A stretch of 64,000 nucleotides of DNA from Piezodorus guildinii (lineage: Eukaryota > Arthropoda > Insecta > Hemiptera > Pentatomidae): the NCBI GenBank assembly GCA_023052935.1, contig CM041297.1:89011521-89075520 (forward strand), written 5' to 3'. Every line of letters starts with the position of its first letter. The first letter of the stretch is position 1. Positions 34,961 through 46,364 of the stretch are shown here, one piece after another. The notes beneath the pieces are model-generated. The model was given only the letters and a program-made list of their open reading frames with translations, was not told the origin of the DNA and ran no database searches. The translations under genes and the position numbers were made by a program.

Positions 34961-35031
34961 AAAAATGAAATATAGTTTTGTCATAGAAACTAGAATAATG
35001 TTCTACCTTTTTTTTATTGTACTATATTATT

Positions 35032-35125
35032 TTTTTTAATATATTTTATTTATTGAGATATATTACAATTTGTTACAAAACGAACAATAGCAATATTGAT
35101 AAGAGACCATATTCATACAGTATAT
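35032..35125 (-). mobile_element. 94-bp Jockey 3'-UTR insertion with exact TSD
   Basis: Poly-T at the left, then TATTACAATTTGTTACAAAACG, AACAATAGCAATATTGAT and CATATTCATACAG, in reverse the 3' UTR of Jockey-type elements. It is flanked by an exact 11-bp duplication ACTATATTATT (35021-35031 and 35126-35136). It is an extreme case of 5' truncation. Sequence around it (TAGAAACTAGAATAATGTT) recurs at about 35300 and 36085. Confidence 0.88.
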
Positions 35126-35199
35126 ACTATATTATTAGAATTTATCTCTTGACCTATTTATTTTTTTCATTTTGATTGTTTAATTCTATTGTTTGTAGT

Positions 35200-35290
35200 C
35201 ATTTTATTCTAAGAGTCCAAAGTCCATTTATTTCTTGTTGAACTATTCTAAAGGAACTTGTCCCAGAATAAAAAAAAGAATAATAATTTT
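35200..35290 (+). mobile_element. Diverged non-LTR 3' UTR
   Basis: CTATTCTAAAGGAACTTGTCCCAGAATAAA matches, in pieces, the 3' UTR family at 11506-11604 and 37441-37555. The tail is A-rich. Confidence 0.55.
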
Positions 35291-35499
35291 ATATTTTCAC
35301 TACACTAACTAGAATTATGTTTTTTTAAAGTATTTTTTAGTGTACAATATTATTATAATTTATTTCTTTTGCTATTTTATCTGTTCATTTTTATTTTTTT
35401 ATGCTTACATTACTCAAGACTCTCTTTTTATTCTCGTAATATTACTCTAAAGCGATATGTACAAGAGATTTCGACTACATATAAATAAAATACACCCAC

Positions 35500-35546
<47 letters not shown>

Positions 35547-35987
35547 ATTTTGTTTGAAATAATTCGGGTTTTAGGTCATTAAACTATCACTCCTTCTTAA
35601 TTTTCTTTATTTGGACGTTTCGATCCTCCGTCTATGTATATACATAGGATCCTTTTCAACACTGCAATTAACATAATTGGTTACGTTTTGTAGTATGTTG
35701 GTTACATTTTCCATAAAACATGTATCTATAGCCATATATTATAAAAAACATCTTACCAAAGAATTTCATTGACCACCGGCACACCACTCAGGCTAACTAC
35801 AGGGCACTGGGATCTCCAAGCCCTCCCCCTCCAGTCTTGGCGGCCGAAGCTCAACTTATTAATAAACAAATTTAATAAAATTATTCTAGTAAAAATAAAA
35901 GGTCAACAACGCTTAAAAAATATATCACAAAAACAACAATAAAACAAACCAAACTATTATATAAACCAATAACTATGATATATATAT

Positions 35988-36038
<51 letters not shown>

Positions 36039-36117
36039 GGGGTGAATCCTAAAATGTAACTATTAAATATAGTCCTGCCACAGAAACTAGAGTAATGTTT
36101 TCTTATTTTTGTTTCAG
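35291..36117. other. AT-rich stretch with (TA)n, probable intron
   Basis: (TA)n at 35504-35543 and 35977-36038. A minus-strand GAAACGTCC motif beside a 16-base palindrome CTATGTATATACATAG lies at 35617-35655. A short GC-richer patch lies at 35780-35850. The stretch leads into the splice acceptor at 36117. Confidence 0.4.
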
Positions 36118-36184
36118 ATTTCGAAGCTTTAGAGGATTTTACCATCTTGAAAGACTTCAGATCCTGGCAAATGATTTATACAAG
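36118..36184 (+). CDS. Candidate internal exon, leucine-rich-repeat-like
   Basis: 67 bases between a strong acceptor (TTCTTATTTTTGTTTCAG) and a consensus donor (ACAAG then GTAAGT). Read from the second base, all 22 codons are open: FRSFRGFYHLERLQILAND then LYK. The spacing F-x2-L-x2-L-x-I-L-x2-N-x-L fits one leucine-rich repeat. Genes such as the leucine-rich-repeat hormone receptors often carry about one repeat per exon, so a fragment of such a receptor or adhesion protein is plausible. The intron phases would be 2 before and 0 after. No neighbouring repeat exon was found in the window. Confidence 0.5.
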
Positions 36185-37440
36185 GTAAGTCATTTTATTT
36201 AAAGTTAAATACTACTTTTATCGTAATAAATGAAACATGCGTACCCCTAAAAAAAAAAAAAAAAAAAAAAAAAAATGGATATTTCTTTGCATTATTATTA
36301 TTTTTTTTTATTTGTTAGGTTTGCAATCTTAAGTATAAACATCTTTTCATGTTTACTTTTTTTCTTGATTTGTTGAAACGACTGAAATATTTATTATAAT
36401 TTTGATTTAAATTTTGTTTACTTGAATTTCACAAGAATGGAAAAGTGATAACGGAAACGAAATTTCATATGTTGACATATCAAAAACTAATTGGATTTAA
36501 GATAAAGATACCTGAAAAATCTATCCCATCCAAACTCTTTTTATAATTCTCTTTTAAGAGGTTTATAATCCCTTCTGATTTCTTGAGTGAAAAGTTTAAT
36601 AACTTTTTACTAAAAAGAGATTAAAAAGTTTTCGTAGCAAGTGATATTCTTTTTATTCATTTTTCTTACTCTTCTGAAATAAATGCAAAACGAATATTTA
36701 AACAAAGTATCTACGTCTTAATCTTTTATATATTAGAGTAAATGGTAAATTGGAAAAGTTAATCATTTATTCATCAATTATGAGTAAGGAATTAAATAAT
36801 TGAAATTAGGTGTGTCCTAGATAAAATATTCCTAGCTATATTGGAACATATAGGAAGTTAGGCTAAATAAAAAAATTACAATTTCCATCAGCTAAAACTT
36901 GAATAAGTCCGTTAAGCGTAAATTGAGTAACCATAAATTTCTATAATGAATAATGCATTCTAAAATAAACAAACTTGATTAACATTAAATCAAATAAATA
37001 TTTATGAAATACTGAAGGAATAGAACAAAACAATTACTACCCAGTGCATTTCATCATTTAAATAACCAAATCTCTTTTTTTTGAAATATGAATATTTAAA
37101 GATCTATCTGCTTTACGTAAGCATTAAAGTTGCATAATTGAATAGCTCTTAGTTTAAAAATATAATACTCAGGCTCGTTTATACTGCAGGCGTTTTGGGA
37201 GCTAAAACGGTAGCGGGTTCCTAGAATTATATAGTCCCCAAAACAGGCCTTATGTGGCATGATATAGAAATTAGATGTGTGAAGATTGCATTGGTTTCTA
37301 GCTGTTTTTAATCCTATTTCGTTGATTACTTTCGAACTCTCTTCGAACTCAAATGTTTCTAGTTACGTAGAGAATAAATATGCAATAAAAATATAAAATA
37401 TATCAAGTTGTCTATCGAATAAAAAAAAAGTGAAAGGTAG
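36185..37440. other. AT-rich stretch, probable intron
   Basis: Long poly-A at 36249-36273. No exon or repeat recognised until the non-LTR 3' UTR at 37441. Confidence 0.35.
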
Positions 37441-37555
37441 ATAGATAGATAGATAGAAAATAATTTTTATTCTGGGACTGGGTCCCTTTAGAATAACAGC
37501 TTTGTACAGTTTAAATATACAATATGTCTGGCCAACAGACAAGATGAACATGATT
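37441..37555 (-). mobile_element. Non-LTR 3' UTR with (TAGA)n tail
   Basis: Reverse-orientation copy of the 3' UTR at 11506-11604: TTTTTATTCTGGGACTGGG, TCCCTTTAGAATAACAG and TGTCTGGCCAACAGAC. The simple-repeat tail at the left is built of TAGA units rather than ATTCT. Confidence 0.75.
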
Positions 37556-37654
37556 AACTACTATTTACAATAATTGATGAATTAGTATAAAACACAAAAT
37601 AAATAAAATAAAAGTAAAGGTAGTTTTACTTCCTTACCTCATATATGAAATAGA

Positions 37655-38740
37655 TAGTAAGGGAAAGTATTGCGATCGTAAAAATTTTCGGATTCCAGTT
37701 TTCGACGGAAATACGCGTTTTAGGCGTATAACTTAACTGCTCGATGAACTTAAAAAAAACTTTATTGGTAAAAACAAACGGTTACATGGACTACACTACT
37801 ATATACAAACAACCAGGCTAGTGCTAAACTACTACATGAATGGATAATAATGATCCGACTGACTCCCTTCCTACATCTCTAGGAGGAATATTTATACAAT
37901 ACTGGAAGGAAAAGGAAAGTGCTGATTCAGGGATGTGGGGTTTTGTACCTTAACTGTCCCCTGAGTCCGAATGACCAAGTCCTGAAAAAAAGGTTTGAGT
38001 GTGTTTGTGTGTGTGGTAAGTCCAGCGCAAAAACGAAAAGTCGTACGAAACTGAAATTCATATTTAAGACAACAAAACGCCCGAGATGTTACAGCAACTT
38101 TTTCATCTAATTCGGCTGACCAGATGAGCCAATTTATACCATTCATTTTGTACTTTTTTACGGTTTTCTCAAACGGTTTTAATTAAACTATCTATATTAA
38201 TGCAACATTTAATGGGCTTTAATATCATGTAGGTTTCATTCTCATTGGAATAGTCTGACAGGGCTTAAATGCCGATAATTTAAATTTTCTTCCTCTAAAG
38301 TATCATTTCGTACATTCTAAATGATTAATTATATCAACTTAATGATATTGATAAAGGACGGCTAAATATATAAGTTGGAGGAATTTGATGACCAACTAAG
38401 GATAAAAGAGCAAAACTATTTTTAATGTAATTTTTATTTTTTTGATAGACGTATAATATATCTTAAAAAGAAAAGATCTTAGAAAAAAATATTATTTGAT
38501 ACACAAAGTTGTAAAAGTGACGAATAGGGAATAAACTTATTACTGATTAGCAGTTTTATATAGTTATATTATTTAATTTAAATAATATGTTTCCAACGAA
38601 AATAAATACAAGTTTTATTAAAATCAAGTTATAATATTTTTAATATTTAAGTATATTTAACGGTTTTTTAAATTAATTTTAGCAGTTGGGGTAAGTAAAA
38701 GTCCTGTGTTGCCTGTACCAGATTTTTTATCTAAAGAAAC
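37655..38740 (-). repeat. Dispersed non-coding repeat, copy C
   Basis: It opens with AGTAAGGGAAAGTATTGCGAT and continues with the inverse of the family landmarks: GACCAAGTCCTG, the CA-rich segment, CGTACGAAACTGAAATTCAT, and GGGCTTAAATGCCGATAATT near 38260. It ends near CTGTACCAGATTTTTTATC. It is interrupted by a 209-bp insertion at 37740-37948. Confidence 0.75.
37740..37948 (-). mobile_element. 209-bp insertion with 8-bp direct repeats
   Basis: Inside copy C, between the blocks AATACGCGTTTTAG and GTCCCCTGAGTCC that are adjacent in the other copies. The insertion is flanked by CTTAACTG (37732-37739 and 37949-37956). On the minus strand it ends CCAATAAAGTTTTTTTTAAG, which includes an AATAAA, so it may be a processed transcript piece or a short non-autonomous element. 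No terminal inverted repeats were seen. Confidence 0.5.
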
Positions 38741-39882
38741 CTAAAAAAAATCAGAAGATCGTTGTCATGGTTCACGAATTTAATTAATCACAAATAGATA
38801 AAGTGAGTGAGAAATTGGACTTGTTTTTGTTACGTGATTACTCGAAAACTATACATGGCAACACTTTATATTGTTATATAACGATATATAAAAAAACATA
38901 AGAAATAATTGGTTATTTTCTTTTTAATTAAATACGTTTGGTATAGTACATATTAATGTAAACATAAACTCATATTTGTGTGTATATTTCAACTTTTTCA
39001 CCATAAGAAAATTTCACTTATAATGATGACAAAAATATAACGGACTATACACTTTATGGTATTTTATAGCTAAATTCATGTGCCATTTCTATCCGTTAAT
39101 ATATTTTTCTGCGCCCTGAATAAGTTCCATTTATTACATACAGTCAAGTGAACAGGCATAAATTGCTTATATTTGTGTCAGTAGGGTGGTCTTCGTTGTT
39201 AAAGATAGAAGTCACGTTTTTTCTCCTATCGCCTGCAAAAAAAAACAAAAAAACATACATGTAGAGGGTCATGTACTGGCAATTAAATAATGTAAAATAA
39301 AAGAATGCAAGGAACGTGTCTGAATAGATAATTAACATAACAGTCAAATATATCTTTTCTGTTATCATTATATTATTTTATATACAATATTATCAAAAAC
39401 GAACGCCTATACCACTAAAATGGATCGTAATGTTAGTACTATTCTACCTTTTGCGATTAATTACACCATCTTTTGCGGTTTTTGGTTTTAATATATGATC
39501 ATTCGGCTCATAAAGGGTGTGAATAAGGGATTATGTTTTGGACGAAAATTTTGAACTGATAAACTACTCTCACATCTGCTGTTATACCCATTCCTTTATG
39601 CATCATAAGTATTCAATATGTTTTTAATCAGTATTTCTATGTTCCTTAATCTTCTTTATTTAAAAAAAAATAATTAAATACTGTATTCATACATGCGGAA
39701 TGTTTTTGAATCCTTCAGTTAATTTATGTTAAATAAATTAATACGCCGTATTTTTTCTAGAAAAAATATTATTACAATACCTTTTTTTTTTCGCTTTATA
39801 GGTTTTGATACGCATTATTATAGGTTATATCAATAAATTACTTTTACTTTTAAGAATTGTAAGCCTTCTATTCCTATTTTAG
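38741..39882. other. AT-rich non-coding stretch
   Basis: Nothing recognised before the acceptor at 39881. Confidence 0.35.
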
Positions 39883-40033
39883 TGTCACTGCTCACCTGAG
39901 CTCTCCTGTTCTCAGAAGTGAAGGTGGTAATGATGCCATTGTTCGACTAAGGATGGTCTCTAGTGTATCAGGTCTCACAGAAGTATCGAATCCTCAACCT
40001 CTTGTGTCTTCAGTGTCTGGTTTCCTTTTTTGA
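39883..40033 (+). CDS. Candidate terminal exon, unknown protein
   Basis: A good acceptor (CTTCTATTCCTATTTTAG) is followed by a GC-richer block open for 49 codons: VTAHLSSPVLRSEGGNDA, IVRLRMVSSVSGLTEVSN and PQPLVSSVSGFLF, then TGA. It is serine- and valine-rich with no known domain. The frame needs a preceding intron of phase 2, so it does not join the exon 36118-36184, which ends in phase 0. It could instead be a decayed repeat. Confidence 0.3.
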
Positions 40034-41589
40034 CCTAAGTTCGGCGGAGTGAGAGCGATGACGCATAAATATTTTCAGTCTCATAGAATTAAATATCGTT
40101 GGAAAGGGATTCTAATTTTAGAGCGCTTACAAAAAAAACGAAGGGAAGAGCTTTTAATATAGAAAGTCCGTTGTTATGGAGAAGTTAATTCTAGTTGCAG
40201 TCATCAAAATACTTTAAGTAAAACTGAATATAACTACTTAACTTAATAACTTCTCCTATACAGTCAACTTCTCCTCATATACTACAGTATGAGGAACTAT
40301 TCTTACATTATTCGTTGTTAAAAAATGAAAAAAATAACAATTATTTTAATATTAATATCCGTTCCGTATTTTTCGTTATTACTCTAACTTTAGTTGTAGC
40401 GTGTATCTCAAAGAACTCACATGGTACGGTTATTGTATGTAACCTTTTTTAATATTCTATCTTTATTATTCTAATTTTTATTTTATCTGCTATCCAAATA
40501 TTCAATGAAGAACCACTTATTTTCTATAAATATGTTAATTTTCTATTTCTTTATTCTAATTTTATAGTTAGTTTTATTTTTCTATTGCAATACTGTATTA
40601 ATATTTTTATTCATCAATTTTTTTTCCATATTTTTTACCAATATTTATATCTCTTTAGTATTTATGATCGTTTCTAACCCTGATATAGGCTCGCATGACA
40701 AAGCCGAAACGTTAGCGGAATAAAAAATATCTACTGAGACCTGAAACCGACATCATTATTCCTCCAATTATTTATGAGATAATTAATTAATATCAATAGC
40801 TATTCGAAGGAGAATTCATTGCAAAACAACTGTACCTTGATGAAGATCTTTAATGTGAATCGAAACTTTGCCAATATAATAAAACTATTATTTCATTGTT
40901 TGCCTTAAGAGTACTTGCATTATTTCCCTTCTGTGTTAATCAGAATATTGAGATAAATAACCCGTCTTTACATCCCTTCGTGCAAAATAATAAAAAAAAT
41001 ATTTAAAAATAAATAATATGTCTGGGAACTAAGATATTGCCGCAAAATATTATTATTTTATCTTGGCTGTAAATGTGTCTATCGTGTGTCCTTATGGGTT
41101 CGAATTGATCTACAATAGTATGTAGTTTTATTTTTTTTTTTTTTTTTTTTTTATAATTCTAGTAATATACAGCAAAATAATTTCAATCGGGTATTTTCAT
41201 TGCTGCTTGTGGAATTTAAAATATATTGGGCGTAAATAAGTTAAGGTTAAACGATAGTTCTGATCCATCGTTCATTTGAAATGAAACAGAAAAAAAAATT
41301 ATGAAAGTAAATAACTTCATTATTAGAAGCCCGAAAGATAGTTAACATAATAATAAGATAAAACATTATGAATTGTACTGAAACAACGAAAAAGTTGAAG
41401 ATTCATGGATGACTTGAATTATCATAAAGAATCGCACTAATAAAATTTGCAATCAATCCAATGATACTAGTAAAGAGCAAAATGTCATATAATTAAATCA
41501 AATGACTAAATCATTTAATGTCTTCCGCAAATCTGTCTCTTTGTCTCAAAACTTTAATATACAAAACAATACTACGCCCTTCACTATTG
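40034..41589. other. AT-rich stretch with two hammerhead-like motifs
   Basis: No gene. 40680-40718 reads CTGATAT, a GGCT/AGCC stem and GAAACGTTAGCGG on the plus strand. 40836-40870 has TTGATGA and GAAACTTTGCC. Both are followed within 15-25 bases by AATAAA or AATAATAAA-like tails. A poly-T lies at 41132-41152. Confidence 0.4.
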
Positions 41590-41755
41590 TATTGCACGCA
41601 ACTATTTCCACGCATTGCGAAGTCAACATTAAAACGTGTTTAGTCAATTAGCTACAAAATGGAGTCCTAAGAAGAATTTTTAAAGGGACAACATTACAAA
41701 GAATAAAGTCAGCTATGATCCGTGACGAATTGAAAATCCCTACTATCCATAACTG
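41590..41755 (+). pseudogene. Older non-LTR reverse transcriptase C-terminus, part 1
   Basis: Plus-strand translation gives LQNGVLRRIFKGTTLQRIKS then AMIRDELKIPTIHN up to the insertion point. The block resembles VLRTIVNAPYYVSNYTLHHD-LNVPFI in Jockey-type enzymes. It continues at 46365-46475 after the intact element. Confidence 0.6.
41742..41755. repeat. Target-site duplication, 5' copy
   Basis: ACTATCCATAACTG, identical to 46365-46378. Confidence 0.93.
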
Positions 41756-42097
41756 AGATCAGCTGATGCGCTCGATGATAACAGTCATACGTTACATCGT
41801 CTCTCAGATTTTTGCTTTTTTCAGTAGGAATTCGCTTGAATTCAGTCTGGAGAACATCACTAGACCTCAGGAATACTACGGCAGTGAATATTGGAGAAAT
41901 TTTGGTAAGCAAAGTCATAATTTACTTTGTACAATCACGAAAAAGTGAAAGGAGGGTCACTGATCAGCTGATTGCCGCTAGCTCGGCAAGCTCGGGCTTG
42001 CTTTTCGTTAACTTATCTTTCTTTTATCTTTAATTCTTATCTCATTATTTATTTATTATTATTATTTTCTTAATCAATGAGATATTTTCATCAAGTC
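41756..42097 (+). promoter_or_regulatory. Jockey element 5' UTR with presumed internal promoter
   Basis: 342 bases before the ORF1 start. It contains ATCAGCTGAT twice (41758 and about 41963) and a short inverted-repeat cluster (GCTAGCTCGGCAAGCTCGGG). Jockey-type elements use internal promoters. None of the motifs was verified. Confidence 0.45.
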
Positions 42098-43396
42098 ATG
42101 TCCTCAAAGTCTGCAAGTAAAAGATCTAGATATGCAGGTTCTAACTCGTCTCCTACAAAACAGAGACCCCGCCGTGAACAAAATAAAAAAATAATTCCAC
42201 CAGCGACCGCGTCAGCTACCTCATTAGGATCTGAACCACAGCCCAGCACATCATCACAAGGAATAACTGATGAATCCCCGTTTTTTACACCGAATCCATT
42301 TATGATCCATTTATAAAATGAAAAAGAAACCATGGAATCTTCTCCTATACCCAGGGAACCACTACCTCCACCAATATTTGTTAAAAATATTAAAAATTTT
42401 AAACTGATGTGTGCGCATTTAAACAAAGTAACTGATCCTAATAGTTATTATTGTATAAGTAGAACCAATGATACTAAAATATCTCCGACTACTGCTGAAA
42501 CCTACAGAAAGATTGTAAAATATCTCACTGAGACCAAAGCTGACTTTCATACTTATCAGCTGCGCCAGGAGAGAGCATTAAGGGTCGTAATCAGAAACCT
42601 ACATTCCTCAACACCCGTTGAAGCTATCAAAGAAGAACTGACAGAATTAGGATTCCAAGTGAGGCAAGTCACCAACGTTCTAAAAGATAAAAGTCCACTG
42701 CCTCTATTCTTCGTGGACTTGGAACCATCTGCAGGAGTCGAAAAAATCGATGACCTCAGTAGACTGTACTATACCCGTGTAAAAGTTGAAAAACCTTACA
42801 CAAAGAGGGAAATAGTTCAGTGTCATAACTGTCAGGCATATGGTCATACCAAAAGTTATTGCCATCACATACCACGCTGTGTGAAATGCGGTGAACAGCA
42901 TAAAACAGAAGAATGTACAAGATCAAGATCTACACCCGCTGTATGTGCTCTGTGCCTCAAGGACCACCCGGCTAACTACAAGGGATGTGAAATCTACAAG
43001 AAACTCAGAACCAGATACCAAAAACCTCAGGATCCGAATGAAACAGCTGTACCAACCAGAAGCAGAAGAGAACCATCTAAACTTGTAAATTCTAACGTAT
43101 CATTTGCCCACTTGCTTGGAGGTGGAAACCAGAATCATGAAGTCGAGGCACTGCCGGAACAACTTTTTCCTCAACTTTCTCAATCTATTGTACAACAATC
43201 TATCCCTCAAAGTTTACCTAATCTTCAAAAAACTCCTCAACATCAAATTTCTCATATCCCTCCACCATCAAACGTCACAGATCTTACCAGTCTAATGACA
43301 TCGTTCATCTCCGAAATCAAATCTCTTGTTATGCCGCTTATATCACTCCTTACAAATCTAGTATCAAATCTAATCCCTGCCTTGAAAAATCCTTAA
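42098..43396 (+). pseudogene. Jockey ORF1, gag-like, one nonsense codon
   Basis: The N-terminal segment MSSKSASKRSRYAGSNSSP to PNPFMIHL (42098-42313) and the main segment from 42332 (MESSPIPREPLPPPIFVKN) are in the same frame. They are separated only by an in-frame TAA at 42314-42316, so full-length ORF1 was about 432 codons. Counting from 42332: a pre-C2HC domain at about 81-150 (LRVVIRNLHSSTP), then knuckles CHNCQAYGHTKSYC (164-177), CVKCGEQHKTEEC (183-195) and CALCLKDHPANYKGC (205-219). The C-terminus is proline- and glutamine-rich. Translation could still start at 42332 and retain all nucleic-acid-binding domains. Confidence 0.9.
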
Positions 43397-46080
43397 ATGA
43401 ATTCACCTAACTCCTTATCCATTCTCCTTTGGAATGCGAATGGTGTTAGAAATCATACTGAGGAACTGACAGCGTTGTTGCAAGACAAAACAATCGATGT
43501 TGCACTTATAACTGAAACAAGACTAACGACTAAACAGTACTTCAAAATACCGCAATACACACATACCGTACTGACCACCCAGACGGCAAAGCCCATGCCG
43601 GTTCTGCTATCATTGTCCACCAATCCCTCTCTCATCATTTACTCCCACTTCCCACCTATGATTTCCTACAAGCCACAGCCATAGTAATCAAGACTTTTTC
43701 CTTTCCGATAACCCTCACATCTGCATATTGCCCTCCTAAACATTCCATTTCCAATTCCGAATTTGTATCCTTCCTGGATTCCTTAGGAAATCGTTTCATC
43801 CTGGGTGCAGACTTAAACGCCAAGCATCAGCAGTGGGGTTCCAGAACCACGAATTCTCGGGGACGAAATTTGCTGTCTGCACTCAACTCCCGAAATTTTA
43901 ATATCCTGCCTCCTGACTCCCCTACCTACTGGCCAACCGATCCTAACCGCAATCCTGACATCCTCGACTTCTTTATCCACAGCGGATTAGGCTCCCTCAA
44001 CTTTTCTGTTACTCGCCTTGATGAACTATCCTCAGACCATAGTCCACTGATCCTAAAAGTATCTCTCACTCCAATTCCAAAACCCATTCCACCATCATTC
44101 ATCCGAGGCCCTGTCAACTGGAACCTTTTCCGCCAAATCCTGACCGATAATATTGACCTCAGAGTAACCCTCAAAACTCCAGATGACCTAGATAATTCCG
44201 TCTATTCCTTTACCACCGCCATCCAACAAGCTGTCTGGACTGCCTCCTCTCCTAAACACCCCAATATAAATCCTCACCAAAATCATTTTCCACAACATAT
44301 TATAGACCTCATCCATACCAAACGCCGAGCAAGATCATTATGGCAGCGCACCCGACACCCAACAGATCGCCGCTCCTATAACTTCTATTGTAGACAATTG
44401 AAGAGGGAGTTGGCGACCTTCCGTTCCCAGTCCTTTAATTCATACCTCTTCTCTCTATCAGCTCGTGATAATTCCCTGTGGAATGTCACGAAAAAGATCC
44501 TAAAATACCATCAAGTTTCCCATCCTCTCCGACGTGGAGATGACTCCTGGGCTGCGTCTGATGAAGATAAAGCTGAGGAATTCGCCACACACCTCTCCAA
44601 AGTTTTCACTCCTCACCCGGAATCCCACGCCAATCACACCGCAACAGTGCAAGACTTTCTTATGTCACCAATTCCACTTTCCCTACCTCCTAAAGCTATT
44701 AATCCCTCTGAGGTCAAATATCTTCTCCAAAAACTTACCCTCCGTAAATCTCCTGGACACGATCTCCTTACTCCCCAGATCCTCCGACAACTTCCGCAGA
44801 AAGCTGTCATATTCCTTACTTATATTTACAACTGCATCCTGCGCACCACCTATTTTCCTCTGTTATGGAAACATTCCACTATCATTCTTTTTCTAAAACC
44901 AGGCAAACCTTCCAACAACACTTCATCCTACAGGCCTATTAGTCTACTCCCCATCCTCTCAAAAATCTTCGAAAGGCTTCTTCTTAAACGTATCCTACCC
45001 ATATTAGAATCTCAAAATCTTCCTTCCCATCAGTTTGGATTCCGTCCTCAGCATTCCACAGTTCAACAGGGGCTCCGAGTTGTAGACCATATTTCCTCAG
45101 CTCTTGAATGCAAAGAGTATTGTTCTGGTGCGTTTCTGGACATTGCGCAAGCTTTTGACCGGGTATGGCACACTGGATTACTCTTTAAGCTGAAAACCCA
45201 TTTACCCCAGTCTCTATACCTCATTCTCCGATCCTATCTCTCAAACCGTTCCTTCCGCGTTCGCTGTGGTGTAGAATTTCCTAACCTTTATCCCGTTGAG
45301 GCCGGTGTTCCTCAAGGCAGCGTCTTGGGACCCGTCCTCTACATCCTTTACACTGCTGATATTCCTACACATCCTGATACCTTTCTGGCAACTTTTGCAG
45401 ACGACACCGCCATCCTATCATCCAGTTCCAATCCTGAAACAGCATCCTTAAACCTGCAAAGACATCTTTCTCTTATCGAAGACTGGTGTAATGCTTGGCG
45501 CATTAAGGTGAACGAAGCCAAATGCAAACACGTAACCTTCACTCTTCGACGAAACTCCTGTCCGCCAGTTTACTTCAATTCCATTCCAATTCCTCCTTCA
45601 GATACAGTCCGGTATCTTGGCTTACTATTAGACAAAAGATTGACTTGGAACCCACATACAAGACTTAAAAGACAAGAACTCAACCGACGATTCGGACAGT
45701 TATACCGACTACTCAACAGAAAATCTGAACTTACAGTTGACAACAAATTATTAATCTACAGGACAATACTGAAGCCCATCTGGACCTACGGACTTGAACT
45801 GTGGGGGACAGCTAAACGTACTAACATCAAACGCATTCAATCCTTTCAATCCAAAGTCCTCCGTACAATAGTAAATGCTCCTTATTATGTTTCCAACTAT
45901 ACCTTGCACCACGACCTTAATGTTCCTTTTATTTCAGACCTGATTCCATCCAAATTTTCCAAATTCCACCAGAATCTCATTCATCATCCTAATCCTCTAG
46001 CTCAATCCCTATCCAACCCCACCCATCCATACAACCCACCTAGAAGGTTGAAACGGCAGTGGCCTCGTGACCTCTTATAA
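43397..46080 (+). pseudogene. Jockey ORF2, endonuclease-reverse transcriptase
   Basis: The ATG directly follows the ORF1 TAA. Endonuclease: ILLWNANGVRNH (N), ALITETRL (E), ILGADLNAKHQQWGS (D, N), ILDFF and SSDHSPL (S, D, H). Near 43566 one base is missing: PQYTH should continue YRTDHPDGKAHAGSA, and the second frame is then open to TAA at 46078-46080. Reverse transcriptase: KSPGHDLLTPQIL, SSYRPISLLPILSKIFE, HQFGFRPQHST, motif A FLDIAQAFDRVW, motif B GVPQGSVLGP (45303 on), motif C FADD (45394-45405) and YLGLLLDKRLTW. The end RRLKRQWPRDLL is the usual Jockey C-terminus. No RNase H. Confidence 0.92.
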
Positions 46081-46364
46081 CATGTATATTGGAGTTCTAG
46101 CATTGGCTAGATTCTCCACTCACGTGCTGTATGCTTGTGAATTGTATATAGGTATGAGTGACTATTGTATATATTTTTATTGATTTTATTTTGTATATAT
46201 GTATATTTTATTATTATTATTATTATTATATAAATTTATAGTTTTGTATATATCGTGTGAATGTAGTATGAATGTTGTACGTTATCACTATTAAAAATGT
46301 CCTGAATTGGACAGATTGTAATATTGCTCAATGAATGAAAATAAAAAAAAAAATAAAAAAAAAA
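46081..46364 (+). other. Jockey element 3' UTR and A-rich tail
   Basis: Includes GTATGAATGTTGTACG, TATCACTATTAAAAATG, GGACAGATTGTAATATTG and a tail of A runs broken by T. These blocks recur, diverged, at 9183-9322, 14800-14941, 19906-19990 and 35032-35125. They probably include the signal recognised by the element's reverse transcriptase. Confidence 0.8.

Larger units (their letters stand above)
41756..46364 (+). mobile_element. Near-intact Jockey-type non-LTR retrotransposon
   Basis: 4,609 bp between exact 14-bp duplications. It has a 5' UTR (41756-42097), ORF1 with a pre-C2HC domain and three zinc knuckles, ORF2 (endonuclease and reverse transcriptase, no RNase H) starting at the base after the ORF1 stop, a 3' UTR of 284 bases and an A-rich tail. 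This architecture is that of the Jockey clade. Only two lesions were found: a stop in ORF1 (42314) and a one-base frame break in ORF2 (about 43566). It is GC-richer than its surroundings, which suggests a recent insertion, possibly the youngest element in the window. Confidence 0.93.

Noticed and set aside
35957..36145. Minus-strand frame with (YI)n
   Set aside because: The repeat part is only the translation of a (TA)n microsatellite.
42091..42426. Antisense frame over Jockey ORF1
   Set aside because: It is a shadow of the real plus-strand coding sequence.
43870..43872. Separate start of the RT part of Jockey ORF2
   Set aside because: The codon is an internal TTG within RGRNLLSALN. The frame is open upstream to about 43566 and carries endonuclease motifs, so there is no start here.
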